Position numbers and translations under genes: made by a program
Shown here: positions 16,606 through 24,056 of the stretch, one piece after another
Layout of the letters: each line of letters opens with the position of its first letter
Position numbering within the stretch: position 1 is the first letter of the stretch
Notes under the pieces: model-generated
The model's input: the letters and a program-made list of their open reading frames with translations, nothing else
Database searches by the model: none
What the model was told of the DNA's origin: nothing
Assembly: GCF_030538495.1 (NCBI RefSeq)
Contig: NZ_JAUNTW010000013.1
Location: 1 to 64,000 of the forward strand
Origin: Paracoccus sp. (in: a-proteobacteria)
Lineage (GTDB): Bacteria > Pseudomonadota > Alphaproteobacteria > Rhodobacterales > Rhodobacteraceae
Length of the DNA stretch: 64,000 bases
Reading direction: 5' to 3'

Positions 16606-17679
16606 ATGACCGACACGCCCCGCCGCGCCGTATCCACCGGCACTATTATTTCAGCCCTGATTATCGTGGCCATCGTCCTGATCGCCTGGACCTGGTCCGA
16701 GGTGTTCCTGCTGGCCTTTGCCTCGATCCTGATCGCGGTTGCCCTGCGCGCGGGCGCGGTTGCGTTGAAAAACCGGCTGGGTCTGAACGAAAAAATCGGC
16801 GCGCTGTTGGTGCTGCTGACCGCGCTTGGGGTGATTTACGGCGTGATCCATTTCGCCGGTCCCGCCGTGGCCGGGCAGTTCCGCGAATTGCTGGCCGCCC
16901 TGCCCGAATCATGGAACCGGCTGAACGACTGGCTGTCGGGCAGCTCCGCCGGTGAGATGCTGCAATCTCAGGTCGAAGATCAGATCGGCAGCGTGGATTT
17001 CGGCGCCGGTGCATCGCAGGTCATTCAGCGCCTGCCCGATATTTTCGGCACCTTTGGCGTGGTTGTGAACAACATCGTCAACAGCCTGTCAAAACTGTTC
17101 CTGATGCTGATTGCCGCGCTGTATCTGGCGATGGAGGCCCCCAAATACCGTCAGGGTCTGCTGCATCTGGTGCCGCTGAAACATCGCGGGCGCGGGGCGG
17201 AAATCATGGACGAATTGGGCAACAATCTGGCCCGCTGGATGGGCGGTCAGGCGCTTGACATGATGGCTGTGGGCATTCTGGCCGGGATCGGGCTGTGGCT
17301 GATGGGGGTGCCTCTGGCCTTGGTTCTGGGGATCATCGCGGCGATGACCAACATCATTCCCATCATCGGCCCGTTCTTTTCCGGCGCAATCGCGGTGCTG
17401 TTCGCCCTGACCCAAGGGTTCGAGCTGGCCATGTATGTCGCCGTCATGTTCCTGGCCATCCAGCTGTTCGAGGGCGAGGTGCTGATGCCCCTGATCCAAC
17501 GCTATGCCGTCAGCCTGCCCCCGGCGCTGACTGTGTTTGCGATTATCGGGTTCGGCAGCATGTTCGGATTTGGCGGCATTGTTCTGGCCACGCCAATGCT
17601 GGTGGTGCTGATGGTGCTGATCCGCCGCATCTATATCGAAGACGCCTTGGGCGACCGTCTGGAACCCCATAACAAATAG
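16606..17679 (+). CDS. AI-2E family transporter (PerM/YdiK-like)
   Basis: A 357-residue inner-membrane protein with two N-terminal hydrophobic segments, a soluble stretch around residues 90-160 and four or five further segments. Family features include the ALRLEQ-position polar region replaced by HRGRGAEIMDELGNNL and the C-terminal LVGPALTVFAI-type segment, seen here as LPPALTVFAIIGFGSMFG. Members include exporters of quorum signals, Na+/H+ antiporters and proteins of unknown job, so no substrate is assigned. The start lies after AAAGGCCCCCC. It appears to be a single gene upstream of olsB. Confidence 0.85.
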   Translation: MTDTPRRAVSTGTIISALIIVAIVLIAWTWSEVFLLAFASILIAVALRAGAVALKNRLGLNEKIGALLVLLTALGVIYGVIHFAGPAVAGQFRELLAALPESWNRLNDWLSGSSAGEMLQSQVEDQIGSVDFGAGASQVIQRLPDIFGTFGVVVNNIVNSLSKLFLMLIAALYLAMEAPKYRQGLLHLVPLKHRGRGAEIMDELGNNLARWMGGQALDMMAVGILAGIGLWLMGVPLALVLGIIAAMTNIIPIIGPFFSGAIAVLFALTQGFELAMYVAVMFLAIQLFEGEVLMPLIQRYAVSLPPALTVFAIIGFGSMFGFGGIVLATPMLVVLMVLIRRIYIEDALGDRLEPHNK

Positions 17680-17750
17680 GTCACGAAAACGTCGTTTTGC
17701 CGTCATATGTCTGCGATATTCTGACGGTCAGGTAACAGGGATGCCACCGG

Positions 17751-18506
17751 ATGCAGCCGTTTCGTAAGGGCCGTTATGTCGCGCGTCTTGGCCAGACGCA
17801 GGATGATATACGCGCGGCGCAGCGGTTGCGGTGGCTGTGCTTTATCGGGCGCAATGGCGTGGCCGATGATGGCGATGCGGTCGATCAGGACGAACTGGAC
17901 CGCGAATGTCACCACGTCCTGATTTCGGACGAAACCACCGGGCAACTGGTCTGCTGTTTCCGGTTCCTGTCGCTGTCGGGCGGGTCGGAGATCGCCCGCA
18001 GCTATTCGGCGCAGTTTTACAATCTGGCCCGGTTGGAAACATTCGACGGGCCGATGGTCGAAATGGGTCGGTTCTGCATCCATCCCGAATCACGCGACCC
18101 CGATATTGTCCGCATCGCTTGGGCCGCGATGACCCGCTATGTGGACGAAGCGGGGATTGAAATGCTGTTCGGCTGTTCCAGCTTTACCGGGATTGACCCC
18201 GAAACCCATGCGGATGCGTTTGCGATGCTGAAGGAACGCCACCTTGCGCCCCGCCGCTGGTGGCCTCGGGTCAAGGCGCCGCGCGTGTTCCGATTTGCCC
18301 GCGCGCTGCGTTTGCGCAAACCCGACCCCAAAGCCGCCATGGCCGCGATGCCGCCGCTGCTGCGCAGTTATCTGGCCATGGGCGGCTGGGTCAGCGATCA
18401 TGCCGTTGTCGACCCGGCGCTGCGTACGATGCATGTTTTCACCGGGGTCGAGATCCGCGCGATCCCCCCCGCGCGCCGCCGCCTGCTGCGCGCGGTTGCT
18501 GGCTGA
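17751..18506 (+). CDS. olsB: Ornithine-acyl[ACP] N-acyltransferase (OlsB-type)
   Basis: The 251-residue GNAT-fold enzyme resembles OlsB, which joins a 3-hydroxyacyl chain to the alpha-amino group of ornithine to make lyso-ornithine lipid. Recognisable features are the N-terminal AAQRLRWLCFIG, the DELDRECHHVLI acidic segment, the central MVEMGRFCIHPESRDPDI block and the LFGCSSFTGIDP motif. The usual partner olsA (the second acyltransferase) is not adjacent; the next gene encodes a UreE-like protein. The chosen ATG has only a distant AGGG, so initiation may be weak. The two families of GNAT hemolysin-like acyltransferases are similar, which limits certainty. Confidence 0.82.
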   Translation: MQPFRKGRYVARLGQTQDDIRAAQRLRWLCFIGRNGVADDGDAVDQDELDRECHHVLISDETTGQLVCCFRFLSLSGGSEIARSYSAQFYNLARLETFDGPMVEMGRFCIHPESRDPDIVRIAWAAMTRYVDEAGIEMLFGCSSFTGIDPETHADAFAMLKERHLAPRRWWPRVKAPRVFRFARALRLRKPDPKAAMAAMPPLLRSYLAMGGWVSDHAVVDPALRTMHVFTGVEIRAIPPARRRLLRAVAG

Positions 18507-18589
18507 TAAAGGTTAGACTTAAGGATATCGGCGGAACTTGGCCGCCTGCTTGGGACTCGTTCCTTACACGATTTTCAAGGGGGGAAACC

Positions 18590-19117
18590 ATGACTGCTAC
18601 CGCAACGGATATTATCCGCAACGCGCCTGCGCCCTTTGACGGGCAGGTGTTTCTGGACTTTGACGCGCGGCTGATCCGGCATCAGCATCTGGCCTGTGAT
18701 ACGGGCGATTTCGTGGTGGATCTGCCGCAGATGGCGCGGCTTTGTGATGGCGATGCGTTTGAATTGTCCGACGGCCGCCGCATCGTGGTGCGCGCGGCGG
18801 CCGAACAGGTGATTGAATTGCGCGGCCATCTGGCGCGTCTGGCCTTTGTGCTGGGGCAGCGCGGCATTCCCTGCCGGATCGAGGCCGACCGCCTGCTGAT
18901 CCGCAATGACCCCGACGCCAAAGCCGCCCTGTCCGGCCTGACCGCTGACATCACGCTGAAAACCATGGCCTTTCACCCCAATTGCGGCACGGTCGCGGGC
19001 CTGCGCCCGGAACCGCCCGCAAAACTGCTGGCCGACAACCACGTTGTCGAACGCGTCCTGCGCCCCCGCCCGAAACTGGGCAACGGCTATGTGCTGATGC
19101 GTGGCGGCAAGGGCTGA
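18590..19117 (+). CDS. Orphan UreE-like protein lacking the canonical nickel ligands
   Basis: The 175-residue protein lines up in pattern with urease accessory protein UreE: DTGDFVVDLPQMARLCDGDA, then DGRRIVVRAAAEQVIEL, LARLAFVLGQRGIPCRIEAD and LLIRNDPDAKAALSGL. In genuine UreE the segment GNRH supplies the dimer-interface nickel histidine (His96), and an HHDH motif follows. Here these read GQRG (Gly92) and RNDP, and there is no His-rich tail. A Cys appears instead in AFHPNCG (Cys132). No urease subunit or other accessory gene lies in the window. The ATG follows AAGGGGGGAAACC. The fold assignment is fairly firm, but a role in nickel delivery is doubtful. Confidence 0.72.
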   Translation: MTATATDIIRNAPAPFDGQVFLDFDARLIRHQHLACDTGDFVVDLPQMARLCDGDAFELSDGRRIVVRAAAEQVIELRGHLARLAFVLGQRGIPCRIEADRLLIRNDPDAKAALSGLTADITLKTMAFHPNCGTVAGLRPEPPAKLLADNHVVERVLRPRPKLGNGYVLMRGGKG

Positions 19118-19162
19118 TCGGATGCGCGCGGGGAAGGTGACTGCGGCATCAGCGCCCTGAGT

Positions 19163-19354
19163 TTACGGCGGCAAGGCCATTCTTTCGCGGTATCTTCGCC
19201 GAAGATCGCGGCGAATCTTGGCCTTGTCATCCTCATGCGCCGGTCGGGTCAGACCGCCATCCAATGAATAAGCTGCGCCACAGCGATCACATGCAAGAAC
19301 ACTGTCGTTGTCCGACGCATGTTCGCAGAACGCCCGGCTTTTTGCTGCGTTCAT
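19163..19354 (-). CDS. Possible small Cys-containing protein or gene remnant
   Basis: A 63-codon frame with three cysteines and one histidine in FCEHASDNDSVLACDRCGAA, followed by a charged helix-like tail rich in Arg, Asp and Lys. The spacing could form a zinc ribbon. The frame stays open upstream to 19573, but that part has poor composition. No clear ribosome binding site precedes the internal ATG. It may be the remains of a longer gene. No function is proposed. Confidence 0.3.
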   Translation of the reverse strand: MNAAKSRAFCEHASDNDSVLACDRCGAAYSLDGGLTRPAHEDDKAKIRRDLRRRYRERMALPP

Positions 19355-19615
19355 AAAGCCGCACAGATCGGATGATCTGGTCCATGCTGTCGTTATAGGG
19401 GGCGTGTGAAACACATCCTGCGGCGCGGGGGTATCCTGCACCGATCTGCATCTGAATGGCTTCATGTAAGAAACGCGCACTGCATTTCGAAACAAAACCC
19501 AAGGACGTATGAAAACTGATCCCTGCGGCAGGCGAGTTCCATATGAACACCTATGGCACGGGATAGGGCGCAAACGGACTGACCCATATCGGCGGTTCGG
19601 GCCCAGGTGGCCCCA
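19355..19615. other. Intergenic stretch, no gene recognised
   Basis: Between the Cys-rich frame and holC no frame has a ribosome binding site or known motif. Its composition looks less GC-rich and less coding-like than its surroundings, so it may be decayed sequence. Confidence 0.4.
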
Positions 19616-20065
19616 CTACCGCTTGCGTTCCCAGCGACCTGATTCTTCGGACCAGTATTCGGCGGCGATGCCCGCCGTTGTCAGGGCGCGCCATTGGTCG
19701 CGGGCGCGGTTGACGGCGGGGGTATGGCCGCCGTCAAAGATGATGCAGGCGCGGTGCAACGCGGGCATTTCATCCGCCGACACATCGGCCCCGTCCAGCG
19801 TCATCAGACAATTCGCGCCATTGCCCGCAGCCTGCCCCGCCACGGTCAGCAACACCGGCTGGCGCGCGTCATGGGGGCCACCGGCCAGACCATGCGGCAC
19901 AAAACCGTCCCCCACCCATAGCTGCGCATCCAAAGCCTGCATCCGCGCCGCATCACTGCCGCGCAGCTCGATCCGCCAGCCCTGCCCCCGCGCGCGTGAA
20001 ATCAGCGCGGGCAACAGCCGTTCGGCGGGCGAGCGGGTCAGATGGTAAAACATCGCATTACCCAT
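19616..20065 (-). CDS. holC: DNA polymerase III subunit chi
   Basis: The 149-residue protein starts MGNAMFYHLTRSPAERLLPA, matching the chi-subunit pattern (FYHLTR, then the family segment WRIELRGSDAARMQALDAQL and LWVGDGFVPHG). Chi links the clamp loader to single-stranded DNA-binding protein at the replication fork. The ATG at 20065 is chosen because the family N-terminus begins there. The frame extends to 20125 without similarity. It follows pepA with 63 bases between, the conserved alphaproteobacterial pair, and is probably co-transcribed with it. Confidence 0.9.
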   Translation of the reverse strand: MGNAMFYHLTRSPAERLLPALISRARGQGWRIELRGSDAARMQALDAQLWVGDGFVPHGLAGGPHDARQPVLLTVAGQAAGNGANCLMTLDGADVSADEMPALHRACIIFDGGHTPAVNRARDQWRALTTAGIAAEYWSEESGRWERKR

Positions 20066-20128
20066 GCGCTGCCCCCGCCGCGTTGCAATGACGCGCGCCC
20101 GATGCAGGGCGCGCGGTCTGGTCACAGC

Positions 20129-21718
20129 TCACTTGGGCTGTGTTTCGAACTGGTCGCGGATCAGACGGTCCAGCGTCATGACGCCCCAACCCGACGCGCC
20201 TTTCGGTGCCAGATCGGTGCCAGACGGCGGCAGCGCCACGCCCGCGATGTCGATATGCGCCCAAGCCTGCCCCGGCTTGATGAACCGTTGCAGGAACTGC
20301 GCGGCGGTGATGGTGCCAGCCGCGCGCCCGCCGGTGTTTTTCATATCGGCCAGACGCGATTTGATCAGCGAATCATAGGACGGACCCAGCGGCAGACGCC
20401 ACGCGCCTTCGCCTTCAGCCCCGGCAGCGGCGATGATCTGACCGGCCAAGGCGTCGTCATTTGACATGATGCCCGCATTGTCATGGCCCAGCGCGATGAT
20501 CACCGCGCCCGTCAGCGTCGCCAGATCAATAACGGCGGACGGGTTGAACCGGTCCTGCGCATACCACAGCACATCGGCCAGAACCAAACGCCCTTCGGCG
20601 TCGGTGTTGATCACCTCGATCGTGTCGCCCTTCATCGACCGCACAATGTCGCCCGGACGCTGCGCGCGCCCGTCGGGCATGTTTTCGACCAGACCAACCA
20701 GACCCACGACATTGGCGCGCGCTTTGCGCAGGGCCAGCGTGCGCATCACGCCCGCCACAACGCCCGCGCCGCCCATATCCATGGTCATCTCCTCCATCCC
20801 GGCGGCGGGTTTGATGGAGATGCCGCCGGTGTCGAACACCACGCCTTTGCCGACCAGGGCCAGCGGGGCGTCGCCCTTTTTCCCGCCGTTCCAGCGCATG
20901 ACCACAACCTTGGACGGGCTTTCGCTGCCCTGCCCCACGGCCAGCAGCGCGCGCATCCCCAGTTTTTCCAGATCGGCCTCGTCCAGCACTTCGACCTTAA
21001 GGCCGAGGCTTTCCATATCCTTCAGCCGGTCGGCAAAATTGGTCGTGGTCAGCACATTGGCCGGTTCGTTGACCAGATCGCGGGTGAAAAACACGCCCTG
21101 CGCCACGGCCTGCGCGGATTCGGTCGCGTCACGCAAGGCGGCGGGGTCTTTGACCATCATGGTGATGCGCGCGTCTTTGCCAATCGGCGCATTGGGCGCC
21201 GTGGCCGAGGTGTCGGCATCCGCATTGGCCAATGCGGCTTTTTTGCCGCCTTTGCCCACGGTTTGCGGGATGTCCGCGGCGACGCCGGCCACGTCCCCAT
21301 CCACCGGCTGCGTCTGATAGATCGAAAAATCATAGGCCCGCAGCATCGCGCCCAGTGCCACATCACCCGCGCGTTTATGCGTCCCGGCCCAGATCAGGCT
21401 ATGCCCCTTGCCCAGTTTCGCGCCAATGGCGGCCCCGGCCTTGCGCGCATCCGATTGGGTGGCGTTGCTGTCCAGACGCACCAGCATCAGCGCATCCGCA
21501 GCCATCCCGGCGGGAAAGGCCAGTTCCATCACCGCGCCGTTTTTCAGCGCGCGCCCGGCATCGGATGCCAAGGCCCGTTCCGCCGCCTGCTGTGCCGGAC
21601 GGGGCAGTTTGTTGCACGGCTTGCCGTCCTGATCCACGATCAGCGCGACGCGCCCGGTATGGGTGGCCAATTCCTTGGCATCGGTTTCGGCAAAGGCAAG
21701 GGGGACAGGCTGCGTCAT
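20129..21718 (-). CDS. pepA: Leucyl aminopeptidase (M17)
   Basis: A 529-residue cytosolic exopeptidase with two metal ions. Metal ligands and catalytic residues lie in LVGKGVVFDTGGISIKPAAG, MTMDMGGAG and the signature INTDAEGRLVLADVL. An M17-type N-terminal domain precedes them. Between about residues 155 and 185 there is a low-complexity Ala/Asp/Lys insertion (after VGKGGKKAALANADAD) that looks like a variable loop. The start follows GAAGGAACCATC. It is divergent from lptF and upstream of holC. In other bacteria PepA also binds DNA, which cannot be judged here. Confidence 0.95.
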   Translation of the reverse strand: MTQPVPLAFAETDAKELATHTGRVALIVDQDGKPCNKLPRPAQQAAERALASDAGRALKNGAVMELAFPAGMAADALMLVRLDSNATQSDARKAGAAIGAKLGKGHSLIWAGTHKRAGDVALGAMLRAYDFSIYQTQPVDGDVAGVAADIPQTVGKGGKKAALANADADTSATAPNAPIGKDARITMMVKDPAALRDATESAQAVAQGVFFTRDLVNEPANVLTTTNFADRLKDMESLGLKVEVLDEADLEKLGMRALLAVGQGSESPSKVVVMRWNGGKKGDAPLALVGKGVVFDTGGISIKPAAGMEEMTMDMGGAGVVAGVMRTLALRKARANVVGLVGLVENMPDGRAQRPGDIVRSMKGDTIEVINTDAEGRLVLADVLWYAQDRFNPSAVIDLATLTGAVIIALGHDNAGIMSNDDALAGQIIAAAGAEGEGAWRLPLGPSYDSLIKSRLADMKNTGGRAAGTITAAQFLQRFIKPGQAWAHIDIAGVALPPSGTDLAPKGASGWGVMTLDRLIRDQFETQPK

Positions 21719-21831
21719 GATGGTTCCTTCGGATAAACGTCATGGTGATCTTAGCCCCAGCCCCGCCCCTTTTCCAGAGCCGCCCATACCGCTATGACAA
21801 CGCCAGACCGCGAAAAGGCCCGAAAACCAAA

Positions 21832-22950
21832 ATGCCACGGCTTGACCGATATATTCTGATCCAGATGCTGACGTTGTTTGGCTTTTTCGCCTTGGTGCTG
21901 GTGTCGGTCTATTGGATCAACCGCGCGGTGCGGCTGTTCGATGAATTGCTGAATGACGGGCAAACAGCCTTGGTTGTGTTAGAGTTCACCGCCCTGACCC
22001 TGCCCATCGTCATGGCCATTGTGCTGCCAGTGGCGGCCTTTGCCGCCGCCGCCTATGCCACCAACCGGCTGGCGGGGGAATCGGAACTGGTGGCGATGCA
22101 GGCGGCGGGGGTGTCGCCTTGGCGGCTGGCGCGGCCTGTGGCGGTGTATGGGGTGCTGGTCGGGCTGATGGTCGCGGTGCTGGTGCATGGGCTGGTGCCG
22201 ATGGCCTATTCCCGGCTGGCCGAACGCCGCGCCGAAATCGCCGAAAGCGTGACCGCTCAATTCCTGCGCCCCGGTGCGTTTCAATACCCGGCCCGCGATG
22301 TGACGCTGTTTATCCGCGACATTGCCGCCGATGGCCGTCTGCTGGATCTGTTCATTCAGGACGACCGCGACGCCCAAAACCGCGTCACCTATACCGCGAC
22401 CGAGGCGTTGCTGGTTCGTCTGGACACCGGCCCGTCGCTGTTGCTGCTGGATGGGATGACGCAGAATATGCGCATCGGTGACGGCCAACAGCGCCTGTCG
22501 GTGACCCGGTTTGCCGAACTCAGCTATGACATCGGGCGCATGATGGGGGGCGGCGGCGAACGCGGGCGCGATCTGCGCGATTACGGCACCCTGCGCCTGC
22601 TGTCGCCCGATGATGCGCTGTTGCAGGCCACGGGCGCGACCCAAGACCGCGCGATTGCCGCCGCCCATGACCGCATCGCGCAGCCGTTTTTGGCGCCCAT
22701 TGCCGCGATGATCGGCTTTGCCACGCTGATGATCGGGGGCTTTTCGCGGTTCGGCGTCTGGCGTCAGGTGGGCTGGGCGGTGCTGTGCCTGCTGGTGGTG
22801 CAATTCGTGTCAAATGCCGCGACCAGTCAGGTGACGCGCGAACCGGCCATGTGGCCCGTGGTCTATGCGCCGCTGCTGATCGGGGGCGCGCTGTGTCTGG
22901 CGCTGTTGTGGCTGGCGGGGCGTCCATTGCGCATAAAGGGGGCATCATGA
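21832..22950 (+). CDS. lptF: LPS export ABC transporter permease LptF
   Basis: LptF, with LptG and the ATPase LptB, extracts lipopolysaccharide from the inner membrane and passes it towards LptA and LptD. The 372-residue protein starts MPRLDRYILIQMLTLFGFFA and has three N-terminal and three C-terminal membrane segments around a periplasmic beta-jellyroll, the YjgP/YjgQ layout. The segment NRLAGESELVAMQAAGVSPW, the coupling-helix region, is characteristic. The ATG at 21832 matches the family N-terminus; the upstream extension has no such features. It overlaps lptG by ATGA. Confidence 0.94.
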   Translation: MPRLDRYILIQMLTLFGFFALVLVSVYWINRAVRLFDELLNDGQTALVVLEFTALTLPIVMAIVLPVAAFAAAAYATNRLAGESELVAMQAAGVSPWRLARPVAVYGVLVGLMVAVLVHGLVPMAYSRLAERRAEIAESVTAQFLRPGAFQYPARDVTLFIRDIAADGRLLDLFIQDDRDAQNRVTYTATEALLVRLDTGPSLLLLDGMTQNMRIGDGQQRLSVTRFAELSYDIGRMMGGGGERGRDLRDYGTLRLLSPDDALLQATGATQDRAIAAAHDRIAQPFLAPIAAMIGFATLMIGGFSRFGVWRQVGWAVLCLLVVQFVSNAATSQVTREPAMWPVVYAPLLIGGALCLALLWLAGRPLRIKGAS

Positions 22951-24056
22951 TTCTGGCCCGTTACGTCGCCGGTCGCTTTGTCCGCAGCTTTTTGATGCTG
23001 GTAGGCGTGTTTCTGCTGATCCTGTTTCTGATCGAATTTGTGGAAATGATCCGCCGTTACGCCAATCGTGACATCTCGATGACCCATGCCGCACGGCTGG
23101 CATCGTTAAATGTCGTGTCCAGCTTTTATTCGATCCTGCCGCTGGTGACGGTGCTGTCGGGGATTGCGCTGTTTCTGGGGCTGGCGCGCACGTCGGAAAT
23201 GGTGGCGATCCGCGCGTCAGGCCGATCCGCGTTAAAGGTCGCAACCGCGCCCGCGCTGACGGCGGTTCTGCTGGGCGGGCTGGCGGTTGCGGTGATTAAC
23301 CCGATGGTGGCGACCACCGGCCAACGTCTGGACCGCGCCGTGGCCGAGATCAACCGGCAGGGCGGCCAGACCGTGTCCGTGGGCGACAACGCGGTGTGGC
23401 TGCGTCAGGGACTGACCGATAACGGCGTGGACACCGGGCAGGTCGTGATCCGCGCCGGGCGCGCCAGCCCGGACGCCACGACGCTGTATCAGGCCAGCTT
23501 TCTGATCTTTGCCCCCGAGACCGGTCCCATCCGCCGGATCGAGGCGACCGAGGCCCGCCTCACCCCCGGCGCATGGGAATTGGACGATGTGCGCGATTAC
23601 CCGCTGGACAGCCCCAACCCTCAGGCCGGGATGATCCGCCATGCCAGCCTGTCCCTGCCATCGGACCTGACCGCGCAACGCATCCGCGACGGGTTTGGCC
23701 GCCCCGACGCGGTGCCGGTGTGGCAACTGCCGGCCTTTATCGCGGGGCTGGAACGGGCGGGCTTTTCCGGCGACCGTCACCGCGTCTGGTTCCAGACCGA
23801 AATCGCCCGCCCCTTTCTGATGGGCGCGATGATCCTGATTGCCGCGGCCTTTACCATGCAGCATATCCGCGGACGCAGCACGGGGACGGCGGTTTTGTTG
23901 GCCTTTGGGTCGGGGATCGGGCTGTTCTTTCTGCGCAATATGGCGCAGGTTCTGGGTGAGAATGGCCAGATCACGCCCGAAATGGCGGGCTGGACGCCGC
24001 CCTTGGTGGGGGCACTGATGGCGCTTGGCGTGATTTTGCGGAAAGAGGACGGATGA
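22947..24056 (+). CDS. lptG: LPS export ABC transporter permease LptG
   Basis: The second YjgP/YjgQ-type permease of the LPS exporter, 369 residues, with six membrane segments and a central periplasmic domain. The coupling-helix region reads LARTSEMVAIRASGRSALKV, as expected. It starts inside the lptF stop (ATGA) and its own stop overlaps the lptD start (ATGA), so the three are probably translated in a coupled fashion. This order (lptF, lptG, lptD, surA) matches other alphaproteobacteria. The ATPase LptB and the bridge proteins LptA and LptC are not in this window. Confidence 0.94.
   Translation: MILARYVAGRFVRSFLMLVGVFLLILFLIEFVEMIRRYANRDISMTHAARLASLNVVSSFYSILPLVTVLSGIALFLGLARTSEMVAIRASGRSALKVATAPALTAVLLGGLAVAVINPMVATTGQRLDRAVAEINRQGGQTVSVGDNAVWLRQGLTDNGVDTGQVVIRAGRASPDATTLYQASFLIFAPETGPIRRIEATEARLTPGAWELDDVRDYPLDSPNPQAGMIRHASLSLPSDLTAQRIRDGFGRPDAVPVWQLPAFIAGLERAGFSGDRHRVWFQTEIARPFLMGAMILIAAAFTMQHIRGRSTGTAVLLAFGSGIGLFFLRNMAQVLGENGQITPEMAGWTPPLVGALMALGVILRKEDG

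Noticed and set aside
17683..17701. Small palindrome GAAAACGTCGTTTTG after the AI-2E gene as a terminator
   Set aside because: The stem is short and A/T-rich with almost no loop; it is unlikely to terminate transcription.
21979..22803. Minus-strand frame opposite lptF
   Set aside because: Shadow of lptF with His/Gln/Arg-rich composition.
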